Shown here: positions 42,508 to 51,802 of the stretch, piece by piece
Position numbering within the stretch: the stretch's first letter is position 1
Layout: every line of letters starts with the position of its first letter
DNA from: an uncultured Prevotellaceae bacterium
Lineage (GTDB): Bacteria > Bacteroidota > Bacteroidia > Bacteroidales > Bacteroidaceae
NCBI GenBank assembly: GCA_902779745.1
Contig: CACZCT010000005.1
Coordinates: forward strand, 1 to 53,813
Reading direction: 5' to 3'
DNA length: 53,813 bases
Program-made: the position numbers and the translations under genes
The notes under the pieces: generated by a model
What the model was told of the DNA's origin: nothing
The model's input: the letters and a program-made list of their open reading frames with translations, nothing else
Databases searched by the model: none

Positions 42508-43862
42508 AAATCGTGATTGCCGGTGCAGGTGCCGTAGGAACTCATCTGTCTAAACTTCTGTCGCGCGACCATCAGGACTGTGTGCTGATTGATGCGGATG
42601 CCGCACGACTGGCAGGACTTGACAGTCGTTATGACATCATGACCATCCAAGGCTCTCCCACAAGCATCAAGACCCTGAAAGAAGCGGGTACGGAGTCTGC
42701 CGACCTTTTCGTGGGCGTGACCCCTGACGAGAGCAAGAACATGAATGCATGCAGTATCGCGCATGCCCTCGGTGCCAAGAAGACCGTGGCACGTATCGAC
42801 AACTACGAATACCTGGCACCTCAGCAGAAGACCTTCTTTGAGAAGATGGGTATCAACTCCCTCATCTACCCGGAAGTCCTTGCCGCCATCGACATTACCA
42901 ACGGCCTGAGGATGTCGTGGGTCAGACAGCGCTGGGACGTTCACGACGGAGCCTTGGTCATGCTGGGTATCAAACTGCGGAAGACCTGTGAGATCCTCGA
43001 CCAGCCCCTTAAAGACCTCTGCGGTCCTGACGACCCCTATCATATCGTAGCCATCAAACGAGGCGGTGAGACGCTGATTCCCAGTGGTAACGACATGCTT
43101 TGCGTGAATGACCTCGCCTACTTCATGACGACGAGCGAGTATATCCCTTATATCCGTAAACTCTCCGGCAAGGAGCATTATGCGGATGTCAAGAACGTCA
43201 TCATCATGGGTGGAGGCAAGACGGCGGTGCGTGTGGGACTGACACTGCCTGACTACATGAACCTGAAGATCATCGAGAAGAGCGAGCGTCGTTGTGAACA
43301 GCTTAATGAACTGCTCTGCGACACCGACACCATGATCATTCACGGAGACGGCCGCGACCTGGGTCTGTTGCAAGAGGAAGGCATCGAGAACACACAGGCG
43401 TTTGTCGCCCTGACAGGAAATGCCGAGACCAATATCCTCGCCTGCCTGACTGCCAAGCGACTGGGGGTCAGAAAGACGGTGGCGATGGTAGAGAACCTTG
43501 ACTATGTGGATATGGCGGAGAGCCTGGACATCGGTACGATTATCAACAAGAAGACGGTGGCGGCCAGCCATATCTACCAGATGATGCTCGATGCGGATGT
43601 CAGCAACGTACGCTCCCTGATGATGGTCGACTCCGACGTCGCCGAGTTCATCGCCGCGGAAGGCTCCAAAGTCACCAAGAAGCCCGTCAAGGACCTGGGA
43701 CTACCCTTCGGTGTCACCATCGGCGGTCTGGTGCGCAACGAGGAAGGCATCCTCGTCAACGGTAACACCCAGATCATGGCAGGCGACTCCGTCATGGTCT
43801 TCTGCCATGAACATAACCTGAAGACACTGGAGAAGTATTTCAAGGCTAACATACTATGGTAA
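42504..43862 (+). CDS. trkA: Trk potassium uptake regulator TrkA
   Basis: Cytoplasmic NAD(H)-binding gating subunit of the Trk potassium channel. The 452-residue protein has two RCK modules. The first starts with [13 protein letters not shown] and has the acidic end DADAARL; the second starts [13 protein letters not shown] with the [16 protein letters not shown] block. RCK-C domains lie near 145-225 and 365-450. It overlaps dxs upstream and trkH downstream by 4 and 7 bases, so all three are translationally coupled. Confidence 0.95.
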   Translation: MKIVIAGAGAVGTHLSKLLSRDHQDCVLIDADAARLAGLDSRYDIMTIQGSPTSIKTLKEAGTESADLFVGVTPDESKNMNACSIAHALGAKKTVARIDNYEYLAPQQKTFFEKMGINSLIYPEVLAAIDITNGLRMSWVRQRWDVHDGALVMLGIKLRKTCEILDQPLKDLCGPDDPYHIVAIKRGGETLIPSGNDMLCVNDLAYFMTTSEYIPYIRKLSGKEHYADVKNVIIMGGGKTAVRVGLTLPDYMNLKIIEKSERRCEQLNELLCDTDTMIIHGDGRDLGLLQEEGIENTQAFVALTGNAETNILACLTAKRLGVRKTVAMVENLDYVDMAESLDIGTIINKKTVAASHIYQMMLDADVSNVRSLMMVDSDVAEFIAAEGSKVTKKPVKDLGLPFGVTIGGLVRNEEGILVNGNTQIMAGDSVMVFCHEHNLKTLEKYFKANILW

Positions 43863-45316
43863 ACTTCCCCCTGATATACAAGATTATAGGTTCGCTGCTC
43901 CTCTTGCTGGGAGTCATGCTTGCCTGTTGCTCGGGCATATCCTTGTATTACATGGAAGATGACATGATGGCATTCCTGCTGTCCACGCTATTTACCATCA
44001 GTTGCGGCTTCATCCTGAAATTCCTGGGAAGGAGCGCCACTAACAACCTCAGTCGCCGGGATGCCTACCTGTTGGTGACACTGACCTGGACCATTTTCAG
44101 CCTTTTCGGTATGATTCCCTTCCTTATTGGCGGTTATATCGACAATGTGACGGATGCCTTCTTTGAGACGATGTCCGGCTTCACCACCACGGGAGCAACC
44201 GTGATAGATGATGTGGAATGGATGCCCCATGCCATCCTGTTCTGGCGTACGCAGACACAATGGATCGGTGCTTTAGGAATCGTGTTCTTCACGATAGCCA
44301 TCCTGCCCTCGATGGTAGGCAGCGGCAGTGTGAAGGTCTTTGCTGCAGAGGCGACAGGTCCCATCCGCTCGAAGATGCATCCCCGTCTGTCAACCACGGC
44401 GAAGTGGATCTGGTCGGTCTATTCCGGTCTGACCGTCGCCTGCATCCTGTCTTTTTATATCGGAGGGATGGACTTGTTCGACAGTATCAACTATGCTATG
44501 ACGACGACGGCGACGGGAGGATTCGCACCCCATAACGACTCGACGGCCTTCTTCCAGTCCCCGACCATCGAATATACTGCCATCGTGTTCCAGTTCCTGG
44601 CAGGCATCAACTTCACCATGCTTTACCTTGCCGTGTTCCGTTTCCGGGTTGCCAACCTCTTCAAGAGTTCAGAGTTCAAACTATACCTCTTTGTCATCAC
44701 GGCTGCCACAGCATGGATCATGTACCTGCTGATATCCTATAACGGATACGGAATGGAACGCGCCTTCCGCTCCGCCCTGTTCCAAGTGGTGTCCTTTATG
44801 ACGACAACAGGTCTTTTCAACGACGATGTCGCCCTATGGCCGCAAATCACATGGGTCATCTTAGGCGGTCTGATGTTCCTAGGAGCCTGTTCGGGTTCCA
44901 CCACAGGAGGTTTCAAGTGTATCCGCGGCGTGATGATCATGAAGGTATTACGCAATGAGTTCCATAAACTGCTGCACCCGAATGCCGTCCTCCCCGTGAA
45001 GATTGACGGACAGCCCGTCGCCCAGCAGAAGCTCAACTCACTACTTGCCTTCTTCGCCATCTTCACCATAATGGTCATCTTGTCCGCCACCGTCATGATT
45101 GTTGCCGACATTGACAACACCAATGCCATCACCATAGCCCTGAGTTGTATCAGTAATGTGGGACCCTCTTTGGATAATCAGATCGGTCCGGAGATGGCAT
45201 GGAGCCAGTTGCCGGACTTCGTCAAATGGACATGCTCCTTCCTGATGCTGGTAGGCCGTCTGGAGATCATGAGTGTATTGGTACTGTTCACCCGGGGATT
45301 CTGGAAAGATAACTAA
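43856..45316 (+). CDS. trkH: Trk potassium channel subunit TrkH
   Basis: A 486-residue integral membrane K+ channel subunit with about ten to twelve hydrophobic segments and four pore repeats. Selectivity-filter-like turns are TMSGFTTTGATV, TTTATGGFAPHND, SFMTTTGLFNDD and ALSCISNVGPSLD, plus the GACSGSTTGGFKCIRG loop of the family. It overlaps trkA by 7 bases. manA starts 10 bases after the stop. Confidence 0.95.
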   Translation: MVNFPLIYKIIGSLLLLLGVMLACCSGISLYYMEDDMMAFLLSTLFTISCGFILKFLGRSATNNLSRRDAYLLVTLTWTIFSLFGMIPFLIGGYIDNVTDAFFETMSGFTTTGATVIDDVEWMPHAILFWRTQTQWIGALGIVFFTIAILPSMVGSGSVKVFAAEATGPIRSKMHPRLSTTAKWIWSVYSGLTVACILSFYIGGMDLFDSINYAMTTTATGGFAPHNDSTAFFQSPTIEYTAIVFQFLAGINFTMLYLAVFRFRVANLFKSSEFKLYLFVITAATAWIMYLLISYNGYGMERAFRSALFQVVSFMTTTGLFNDDVALWPQITWVILGGLMFLGACSGSTTGGFKCIRGVMIMKVLRNEFHKLLHPNAVLPVKIDGQPVAQQKLNSLLAFFAIFTIMVILSATVMIVADIDNTNAITIALSCISNVGPSLDNQIGPEMAWSQLPDFVKWTCSFLMLVGRLEIMSVLVLFTRGFWKDN

Positions 45317-45326
45317 GCATTACGCC

Positions 45327-46229
45327 ATGAAATACTTCAAGTTCAAGCCCCTTTTGAAAACCATGATATGGGGAACGGAAAGCTGGCAGATCAGCGGTGT
45401 GCCAGACAATGAGACGCTGGCAGAAGACGGCAGGAGCCTCAACAAGATTGTACAAACGGAGAAGGCGGCACTAGTCGGTGAGTCCAACTACCGACGGTTC
45501 GGCGATGAGTTCCCGTTGCTCATCAAGTTCATCGATGCCCGACAGGAACTGAGCATCCAGGTACATCCCAACGATGAGGTTGCACACCGTCATGGAAAGA
45601 GCCGCGGCAAGACGGAGATGTGGTATATCATGGACAGCGCCCCTGACGCAAAACTGTATAACGGACTGAGGATGAAGATCACTCCTGAGCAATATAAGCA
45701 GAGGGTGGCTGACGACACTATCTGTGAGGTCCTTGCCCAGTACAGTGTCAAGGAAGGTGATTGTTTCTTCATCCCTGCAGGACGTATCCATTCCATCGGT
45801 GCTGGCTGCTACCTTACGGAAATCCAGCAGACCTCCGATGTCACCTACCGTATCTACGACTACAAACGGAAGGACAAGGACGGCAACTACCGCCAACTGC
45901 ATACCCATGAGGCCTCCGAGAGCATCGACTATACCGTACTCGACGACTATCGCACGACCTATACGCCACAGAAGAACGAGAGTCAACTATTGATAGAATG
46001 CCCCTATTTCAACACGGCCGTCTATGACCTGACAGAGGCGATGACGATGGACTACAGCGAACTCGACTCCTTCGTCATCTTGATAGGACTGAAGGGCGAG
46101 GGCACCCTCACCATTGACGGAGAGCAGGTCATTCTCCGTGCCGGAGAGACCATCCTCATCCCTGCCACGGCAAAGGAGGTACGCACAGAGGGAACCATCA
46201 AGTTCCTGGAGACGTACGTGCTGTCGTAA
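45327..46229 (+). CDS. manA: Mannose-6-phosphate isomerase, type I
   Basis: Zinc enzyme that interconverts mannose-6-P and fructose-6-P, linking glycolysis to mannose-containing glycans. The 300-residue short form has the cupin metal ligands in SIQVHPNDEVAH (Gln, His), GKTEMWYIM (Glu) and FIPAGRIHSIGAG (His). The QTSDVTYRIYDYKR block carries the active-site Arg. ATG 45327 is chosen: the open frame extends 18 codons upstream into the trkH end but without family sequence. Last gene of the dxs group. Its end overlaps the convergent DUF4435 gene by 32 bases. Confidence 0.94.
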   Translation: MKYFKFKPLLKTMIWGTESWQISGVPDNETLAEDGRSLNKIVQTEKAALVGESNYRRFGDEFPLLIKFIDARQELSIQVHPNDEVAHRHGKSRGKTEMWYIMDSAPDAKLYNGLRMKITPEQYKQRVADDTICEVLAQYSVKEGDCFFIPAGRIHSIGAGCYLTEIQQTSDVTYRIYDYKRKDKDGNYRQLHTHEASESIDYTVLDDYRTTYTPQKNESQLLIECPYFNTAVYDLTEAMTMDYSELDSFVILIGLKGEGTLTIDGEQVILRAGETILIPATAKEVRTEGTIKFLETYVLS

Positions 46230-47208
46230 GATAGTGCTCGATATCCGACTGTACCTGTCGGAACTGGGGAGAAAAGGTGTATCCGTTGTTTTTCTTGAGC
46301 ATCTGACGGATGTCCTGCAGGGAATGCTCATAGCAAGACATTTCATTGGTACGCTGCGTATGGTGGCGAGCCGTACGGGCTATCTCATCCTGACGCTCCA
46401 TACGAAGCCGGTTGCACACCTTATTTAATATAGGGACCACCACGTTGTCAAACAAAGAATGACCCTGGATATAGAGATAGGTGGTCTGCGGGGTTACCCC
46501 CAACTCTTTGACGGCAGCCTTGAGTGCCAGGTATTGTTCCTTGTTATCCGGATATTCCGCCTGCAACTGCTTAACCTTCCGGTTCACCTTCTGGCGAAGG
46601 TGGTCGAGAGACGGCTGCGGGTCAAAGACGTTAAAGCCACCGGGGTCTATCACCCGTGACAAATCAGACAGCGAGAACTTGTTATGCTGCCCGGTACGAT
46701 AAGCCCATACCGACCATACAAACAGTGGGAATACTGCCTCACTATACTGTTTCAGGTAGTCCACAAAGTCGAAGATGCGGTGGTCATTCAGGGTCACTGC
46801 CACACAGACATCATGCAGGGAAGGCGCGTAGCACTGCAGGTTCTCGATGGCATAGGCATAGGTATGAAACACATACGGGCTCTCCACCACCTTCCTCGAC
46901 TGCATGGTAGCACCCTGCAGCAGATAATCGTAATCGGCATCCACACAGGCTATCATATCCTCACCAGTCTTACCTTCCACAAAAGTCATCAGCACCGACT
47001 TCTTGCCACGTTCCAGTTTCCGGTGGGAAGGCAGCATCACCTCGAAATAGCGTTTGTCATCCTCAAACCGGCTCAGGACGGTACGCCAGAAATAGATGTC
47101 ATCATAGCTCTCCACATAAGCCACGATTCTACGCCGTGCCTTCTTCGAGGTCATCTGGTTGGCTGCCTCGAAGTAGCGACTATTGAGATGGTCTTTCAGC
47201 CCTTTCAT
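46198..47208 (-). CDS. DUF4435 (TOPRIM-like) protein, AriB-like
   Basis: A 336-residue protein of the DUF4435 family, read by its N-terminal block: ARRRIVAYVESYDDIYFWRTVL with Glu33, then SVLMTFVEGKTGEDMIACVDADYDYLL. The Glu and the later D-x-D give the metal site expected of a TOPRIM nuclease. The middle has YAYAIENLQCYAPSL and the C-terminus is basic. In the PARIS phage-defence system a DUF4435 effector (AriB) follows an ABC-type ATPase (AriA), the order seen here. ATG 47208 is taken; a GTG at 47262 would add residues encoded only by a nonamer repeat. Defence is an inference from architecture. Confidence 0.82.
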   Translation of the reverse strand: MKGLKDHLNSRYFEAANQMTSKKARRRIVAYVESYDDIYFWRTVLSRFEDDKRYFEVMLPSHRKLERGKKSVLMTFVEGKTGEDMIACVDADYDYLLQGATMQSRKVVESPYVFHTYAYAIENLQCYAPSLHDVCVAVTLNDHRIFDFVDYLKQYSEAVFPLFVWSVWAYRTGQHNKFSLSDLSRVIDPGGFNVFDPQPSLDHLRQKVNRKVKQLQAEYPDNKEQYLALKAAVKELGVTPQTTYLYIQGHSLFDNVVVPILNKVCNRLRMERQDEIARTARHHTQRTNEMSCYEHSLQDIRQMLKKNNGYTFSPQFRQVQSDIEHYLTTARTSPGT

Positions 47209-47217
47209 TTTATTGAA

Positions 47218-47253
47218 ACTATAGGTACTATAGTGACTATAGGAACTATAAGG
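47218..47253. repeat. Nonamer array ACTATAGNN x4 at a gene junction
   Basis: ACTATAGGT, ACTATAGTG, ACTATAGGA, ACTATAAGG. The minus-strand ATPase gene takes its TAG stop from the last unit, and the array fills the gap up to the DUF4435 gene's ATG. Confidence 0.92.
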
Positions 47254-48079
47254 TAATATCACTCACTTCCGTCACCTTGTCCATCCAGCCACTCATGATC
47301 ACGGCAGGCGAATGGGTCGTGAGGATAATCTGCACGTTGGGATTCAGTTCCAGTATCAGGTCGATGAGTTGCTTCTGCCACTCGATATGCAGAGACACCT
47401 CCGGCTCATCCATGAAGAGCACACAGTGCTGCTGGTCCTCCACTAGAACTGTCAACAGGATGGCAAGAATCTGCTTCTCGCCGCTGGAAAGCTTATAGGG
47501 CAGCAATGTCTCTCCGATTTGCGAGAAACGAATCTCGTTCTCCGTACGCACAATCTTCTTTCCCGTCTCTTCAAACAGGTCGTCAACGATGTCCTGAAAC
47601 CGTTTCTTAGGCTCCGACAGATGCTGGGCAGCATCCGTATTCCCCTGTTGCAGTTCCGCGATGATACGGTTGCCTATATTCACCTGATAGTCCAGGTATT
47701 TACGCTGCAGGTTATAGAGTTGCAGGTCCAGCAGAGAGCCGCCCCCCATACCGGCCAGTGACGACAAGGTCTCCCGCATGATCCCCTCCCCTTCTGTCAG
47801 GGTCTGGGAGATATTACTATCCAATGAACGGATGATGTCGAAGCGCACATGGGTAGCATCCGCAGGCTCCGTCACGATACGGACCCCCTTGAGCATGTGG
47901 TTCACCACATCACCATTGACATTGATACTCCTGACTACTTTGTTGAGGATGGTCGACTTACCCACACCATTGATGCCACTGAGCACATTTACCTTTGGGT
48001 CAAGGTCCCACACGATGTGCTTCCTGCCCCCCCAGAGAGAGTCAATCTCTATCTGTTTGATATAATCCGCGTACTTCAT
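47246..48079 (-). CDS. ABC-type AAA ATPase paired with DUF4435, AriA-like
   Basis: A 277-residue soluble ATPase with a complete ABC/SMC-type core. Walker A is GINGVGKST (35-43), signature LSSGEKQ (about 209), Walker B VLFMDEPEVSLH, and the switch His TTHSP. The insert between Walker A and the signature is only about 165 residues, making this a compact relative of OLD-like and AriA ATPases. ATG 48079 is preferred over 48097 because a -7 box (48095-48102) overlaps the longer start. It heads a two-gene unit with the DUF4435 gene. Alternative: an ATPase-DUF4435 housekeeping pair of unknown role. Confidence 0.85.
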   Translation of the reverse strand: MKYADYIKQIEIDSLWGGRKHIVWDLDPKVNVLSGINGVGKSTILNKVVRSINVNGDVVNHMLKGVRIVTEPADATHVRFDIIRSLDSNISQTLTEGEGIMRETLSSLAGMGGGSLLDLQLYNLQRKYLDYQVNIGNRIIAELQQGNTDAAQHLSEPKKRFQDIVDDLFEETGKKIVRTENEIRFSQIGETLLPYKLSSGEKQILAILLTVLVEDQQHCVLFMDEPEVSLHIEWQKQLIDLILELNPNVQIILTTHSPAVIMSGWMDKVTEVSDITL

Positions 48080-48094
48080 CGTTTTAAGTTTCTG

Positions 48095-48102
48095 CAAATA
48101 TA
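48095..48102 (-). promoter_or_regulatory. -7 promoter box for the ATPase-DUF4435 pair
   Basis: Minus-strand TATATTTG fits TAnnTTTG and lies 15 bases before ATG 48079. Confidence 0.5.
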
Positions 48103-48145
48103 CGAATTAATTATGAATTAAGGATGAAAAATTCTGAATTATTAT

Positions 48146-48153
48146 TATCTTTG
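48146..48153 (+). promoter_or_regulatory. -7 promoter box for the EamA transporter
   Basis: TATCTTTG, only 5 bases before the start codon, so the transcript should be leaderless or nearly so. Confidence 0.6.
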
Positions 48154-48158
48154 CACCT

Positions 48159-49079
48159 ATGAAAGAAAACAAGGCACTGATAGCGCACCTCTCCATGTTT
48201 GGAGCGTGTGCGGGATGGGGATTGATGGCACCTGTCGGCAAGGATGCCATGACACACGGCTTTGACGGTATAACCATGGTGACATTCCGCGTCGTGGGAG
48301 CCTGTCTGCTGTTCTGGATAGCCTCTGTCTTTGCACCGAAAGAACAAGTACCTCTGCGTGACAAACTGATGTTCATCGGAGCAGGACTCTTCGGACTGGT
48401 CTGCAACCAGTGTTGCTACACCATCGGACTGAGCATCACATCACCCATCAATGCCTCTATCGTCACCACCTCCATGCCAATCTTCGCCATGCTGCTGGCA
48501 GCATTGATCCTGAAAGAGCCCATCACGGGCAAGAAGGCATTGGGCGTCCTCATGGGATGCTCCGGAGCCCTGATTCTCATCCTGACCTCTGCAACGGCTG
48601 TCAGCGACAAGGTGGGTGACATACGGGGCGACCTCCTCTGTCTCTTCGCACAATTCTCCTTTGCCCTCTACCTGTCGCTCTTCAACCCGCTTATCCGCCG
48701 CTATAACGTGTTCACCATCAACAAATACATGTTCTCATGGGCTGTCCTGATGCTGCTGCCCTTTACGTTCTCTCATGTCAGCAACGTGCTGAGCCACCCC
48801 ATCCCCATCAAAACATGGCTCGAAGTCGGTTATGTCGTCGTCATCGGCACATTCCTCGGCTATATCCTGACGATGATCGGACAGCGTACCCTGCGCCCCA
48901 CAGTCGTCTCGGTATACAACTACGTACAGCCTATCGTCTCCGTCGGCGCATCGCTGCTGATGGGTATCGGCATCCTCAAGCCCACCCACGCCCTTGCCGT
49001 CATCCTCGTCTTCAGCGGTGTCTGGCTCGTCACCAAGTCGAAATCACGGAGAGACATGGAGAAGATGGCTCAAAAATGA
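48159..49079 (+). CDS. EamA/DMT-family transporter
   Basis: A 306-residue inner-membrane protein with ten hydrophobic segments in two EamA halves, the usual drug/metabolite transporter plan. Typical phrases are GACAGWGLMAPVGKDAM, FGLVCNQCCYTIGLSITSPINASIV and LKEPITGKKALGVLMGCSGALIL. The second half has GYILTMIGQRTLRPTVVSVYNYVQPIVS. Exporter of amino acids or metabolites is the usual role; substrate unknown. It is monocistronic, divergent from the ATPase-DUF4435 pair. The C-terminus ends in a basic tail. Confidence 0.93.
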   Translation: MKENKALIAHLSMFGACAGWGLMAPVGKDAMTHGFDGITMVTFRVVGACLLFWIASVFAPKEQVPLRDKLMFIGAGLFGLVCNQCCYTIGLSITSPINASIVTTSMPIFAMLLAALILKEPITGKKALGVLMGCSGALILILTSATAVSDKVGDIRGDLLCLFAQFSFALYLSLFNPLIRRYNVFTINKYMFSWAVLMLLPFTFSHVSNVLSHPIPIKTWLEVGYVVVIGTFLGYILTMIGQRTLRPTVVSVYNYVQPIVSVGASLLMGIGILKPTHALAVILVFSGVWLVTKSKSRRDMEKMAQK

Positions 49080-49118
49080 AAAAAAACTGCTTTTTCTTCG
49101 TTTATTCGGAATTTTGCA

Positions 49119-49126
49119 GTATCTTT
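49119..49126 (+). promoter_or_regulatory. -7 promoter box for frr-rsgA
   Basis: TATCTTTG, 29 bases before the frr ATG; the -33 region has no good TTTG. Confidence 0.55.
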
Positions 49127-49155
49127 GTCGGAAAGTAATCTAAAACGCAAGAAAT

Positions 49156-49716
49156 ATGATAGACGTAAAACAGACATTAGCATCGGCAGAAGAGCGCATG
49201 CAAATGGCAGCGATGTTCCTGGAAGAGGAGCTTGCACGTGTCCGTGCCGGTCGTGCCAATGTAGCCATCCTCGATGGCGTCCGTGTGGAATCCTACGGCT
49301 CTAAAGTACCTCTGAACCAAGTTGCCAACATCTCAACGCCCGATGCCCGTACCATCGCCATCAAGCCATGGGACAGAAAACAGATCCGCGACATCGAAAA
49401 GGCGATTATGGACAGTGACGTGGGTATCACACCAGAGAATAACGGTGAGATTATCCGGTTGGGTATTCCGCAGCCTACGGAGGAGCGTCGCCGTGACCTG
49501 GTGAAGCAGTGTAACAAGATTGCCGAGAAGGCCAAGGTGGAGGTGCGCAATGTCCGTGCCGACATCAAGGAGAAACTGAAGAAGGCCATCAAGGACGGTC
49601 TCTCCGAGGACAACGAGAAGGATGCCGAACTCGACCTGCAGAAGCTGCACGACAAGTATATCAAGAAACTTGACGAGTTGATGGAGGCGAAGAACAAGGA
49701 AATCATGACAGTCTAG
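49156..49716 (+). CDS. frr: Ribosome recycling factor
   Basis: Splits post-termination ribosomes together with EF-G. The 186-residue protein has the family's [24 protein letters not shown] block, [15 protein letters not shown] and the [22 protein letters not shown] helix. Its long helices carry the usual heptad pattern. Its TAG stop overlaps by one base the GTG start of rsgA, so the two ribosome-factor genes are translationally coupled. Confidence 0.97.
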   Translation: MIDVKQTLASAEERMQMAAMFLEEELARVRAGRANVAILDGVRVESYGSKVPLNQVANISTPDARTIAIKPWDRKQIRDIEKAIMDSDVGITPENNGEIIRLGIPQPTEERRRDLVKQCNKIAEKAKVEVRNVRADIKEKLKKAIKDGLSEDNEKDAELDLQKLHDKYIKKLDELMEAKNKEIMTV

Positions 49717-50645
49717 TGAAAGGACTCGTCATTAAGAATACTGGCAGTTGGTACACCGTCCTGACGGACGACGGACCAACTGTCGATTGTAAGATAAAGG
49801 GCAATTTCCGGCTGCGCGGCATCCGGAGCACGAATCCTGTTGCCGTGGGCGACCGCGTGGAAACTCGTGATGGTTTCATCACAGAGATAGAAGACCGCCG
49901 CAACTATATCATCCGCAAGAGCATCAATCTCTCCAAGCAGAGCCATATCATTGCCGCGAATGTCGATCAGACATTACTGGTGATTACCGTCGTGAAGCCA
50001 GAGACATCGACGACCTTCATAGACCGTTTCCTTGCCTCTGCCGAAGCCTATCGCGTACCAGTTATCCTGGTATTCAACAAGTCGGACTTGCTGAATGAGA
50101 AGGAACGCCGTTATCAGAAGATGATGATCAACCTCTACGAGACTATCGGCTATGAGTGTCATGCCATCTCTGCAATAGAGGGGGACGGTGTGGAGGCACT
50201 GAAAGAGAGACTGACAGGGAAGATAACCCTGTTGAGCGGCAATAGCGGAGTGGGAAAGTCGACACTGATTAACCGTATTCTGCCCCATGTTAACCTGAAG
50301 ACGGCGGAAATCAGTGAGGCACACCAGTCTGGCATGCATACCACCACTTTTAGCGAGATGATACCCCTATCCGGAAATTCCGGACAATCCGGCTGGCTCA
50401 TAGACACACCGGGCATCAAAGGTTTCGGCACCTTCGACATGGAACGGGAGGAACTGACGAGTTACTTCAAGGAGATTTTCGAGTTTTCCAAACAATGCCG
50501 TTTCTCTGACTGCACACATACCCATGAGCCAGGGTGTGCCGTACTGAAAGCAGTGGAAGACCATTATATCGCACAGAGCCGATACCAGTCGTACCTCTCC
50601 ATGCTGGAAGACAAGGACGAGAACAAATACCGCGAAGCCTACTGA
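49716..50645 (+). CDS. rsgA: Ribosome small-subunit GTPase RsgA
   Basis: Late 30S assembly GTPase with circularly permuted GTPase motifs. The 309-residue product begins with an OB fold (about 1-75), then the G4 motif VFNKSDLL, the Walker [17 protein letters not shown] and the G3 [12 protein letters not shown]-terminal zinc knuckle follows: C-x4-C with the HTHEPGC cluster. Translation starts at GTG 49716, overlapping frr. Between the switch (HTTTFSEM) and IDTPG the loop S-G-N-S-G-Q-S-G is encoded by a nonamer repeat and seems longer than in relatives I recall. Confidence 0.95.
   Translation: MKGLVIKNTGSWYTVLTDDGPTVDCKIKGNFRLRGIRSTNPVAVGDRVETRDGFITEIEDRRNYIIRKSINLSKQSHIIAANVDQTLLVITVVKPETSTTFIDRFLASAEAYRVPVILVFNKSDLLNEKERRYQKMMINLYETIGYECHAISAIEGDGVEALKERLTGKITLLSGNSGVGKSTLINRILPHVNLKTAEISEAHQSGMHTTTFSEMIPLSGNSGQSGWLIDTPGIKGFGTFDMEREELTSYFKEIFEFSKQCRFSDCTHTHEPGCAVLKAVEDHYIAQSRYQSYLSMLEDKDENKYREAY
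50370..50396. repeat. In-frame nonamer array in rsgA
   Basis: TCCGGAAAT, TCCGGACAA, TCCGGCTGG encode S-G-N-S-G-Q-S-G-W just before the G3 motif. Two units match at six or seven of nine bases with the TCCGG core constant. Confidence 0.75.
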
Positions 50646-50674
50646 GTTAATAATCATTTCGTCATTCTGCACAT

Positions 50675-51745
50675 ATGAATCTAAATGACAAGCGAATTGC
50701 CGTACTCCTTTCGGGTGGAGTAGACAGTTCTGTGGTGCTTTACGAACTGGCACGACAGGGCTTACATCCCGACTGTTTCTATATCAAGATAGGCCCCGAG
50801 GAGGGAGAGGAATGGGACTGTTCGTCAGAAGAGGACCTGGAAATGGCGACAGCTGTCAGTCACAAATATGGCTGTCGGTTGGAGGTTGTCGACTGTCATC
50901 AGGAATACTGGGATCAGGTGACCGCATACACGATGGAGAAAGTAAAGACCGGTTTTACGCCTAATCCCGACGTGATGTGCAACCGCCTGATCAAGTTCGG
51001 TGCTTTCCATGAGAAGGCAGGCAAAGACTATGACCTCATCGCCACAGGACACTATGCCCAGACGGAGATTGACGAACAGGACAGGAAATGGCTCTGCACC
51101 AGTCCTGACCCCGTAAAAGACCAGACCGACTTCCTAGCACAGATATACGACTGGCAGTTGCGGAAGGCTTTATTCCCTATCGGACACATGATGAAGGAGG
51201 AGGTGCGTGAGATAGCAGAGCGTGAACATCTGGTGAATGCGAAGCGCAAGGACTCACAGGGTATCTGTTTCTTGGGGAAGATTAACTATAACGACTATAT
51301 CCGACGTTACTTGGGTGAACAACCCGGTGATGTGTTGGAATTGGAGACTGGCAAGAAGATAGGAAAGCATAAAGGACTATGGTTCCACACTATCGGACAG
51401 CGGCACGGCTTGGGCTTCGGCGGTGGTCCGTGGTTTGTCGTGAAGAAGGACATGCAGCAGAATATCCTGTATGTCAGCAAAGGCTATGATCCGCAGACGG
51501 CATACAAGCAGGAGTTCAGGATCCATGACCTGCATCTGCTGACGACCCCTATCGACACCAAGAATATCTGTTTCAAGATCCGTCATACCCCAGAGTTTCA
51601 TCATGCCATATTGGAAGCTGAGGAAGGTGGACTATACACCGTTCATTCCGACAAACCGATTCACGGGGTGGCACCAGGACAGTTCTGTGTGCTGTACGAT
51701 GAGGTGCATCATCGCTGCTATGGCTCTGGGGAAATAACAGTTTAA
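50675..51745 (+). CDS. mnmA: tRNA-specific 2-thiouridylase
   Basis: Makes s2U34 in the anticodons of Lys, Glu and Gln tRNAs. The 356-residue protein has the PP-loop LLSGGVDSSVVLY near residue 12 and the catalytic Cys in NPDVMCNRLIKF. The second Cys is in SQGICFLGKINY, and the DLIATGHYA and GQRHGLGFGGGPWFV blocks are present. Bacteroidetes often carry two MnmA paralogues; which one this is cannot be told. It starts 29 bases after rsgA and ends in a stem-loop. Confidence 0.95.
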   Translation: MNLNDKRIAVLLSGGVDSSVVLYELARQGLHPDCFYIKIGPEEGEEWDCSSEEDLEMATAVSHKYGCRLEVVDCHQEYWDQVTAYTMEKVKTGFTPNPDVMCNRLIKFGAFHEKAGKDYDLIATGHYAQTEIDEQDRKWLCTSPDPVKDQTDFLAQIYDWQLRKALFPIGHMMKEEVREIAEREHLVNAKRKDSQGICFLGKINYNDYIRRYLGEQPGDVLELETGKKIGKHKGLWFHTIGQRHGLGFGGGPWFVVKKDMQQNILYVSKGYDPQTAYKQEFRIHDLHLLTTPIDTKNICFKIRHTPEFHHAILEAEEGGLYTVHSDKPIHGVAPGQFCVLYDEVHHRCYGSGEITV

Positions 51746-51764
51746 CACTTTTTGATGTTAAACT
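51739..51764. terminator. Stem-loop over the mnmA stop codon
   Basis: AGTTTAACA (51739-51747) pairs exactly with TGTTAAACT (51756-51764) over an 8-base loop. The left arm contains the mnmA stop TAA. A T-run follows 15 bases later, so it may work as a terminator or an mRNA-stabilising end. Confidence 0.5.
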
Positions 51765-51788
51765 CTCGTCGTTTCGTTTGTTTTTTAG

Positions 51789-51796
51789 TACTTTTG
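51789..51796 (+). promoter_or_regulatory. -7 promoter box for the DUF6621-like gene
   Basis: TACTTTTG fits TAnnTTTG, 6 bases before ATG 51803. This supports that start over the open frame reaching back to 51752 and predicts a leaderless transcript. Confidence 0.5.
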
Positions 51797-51802
51797 TACC
51801 GT

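Noticed and set aside
42381..43571. A 396-codon open frame on the minus strand opposite trkA
   Set aside because: It lies fully antisense to a clear TrkA and its translation shows no family motifs; long antisense frames arise from the codon bias here.
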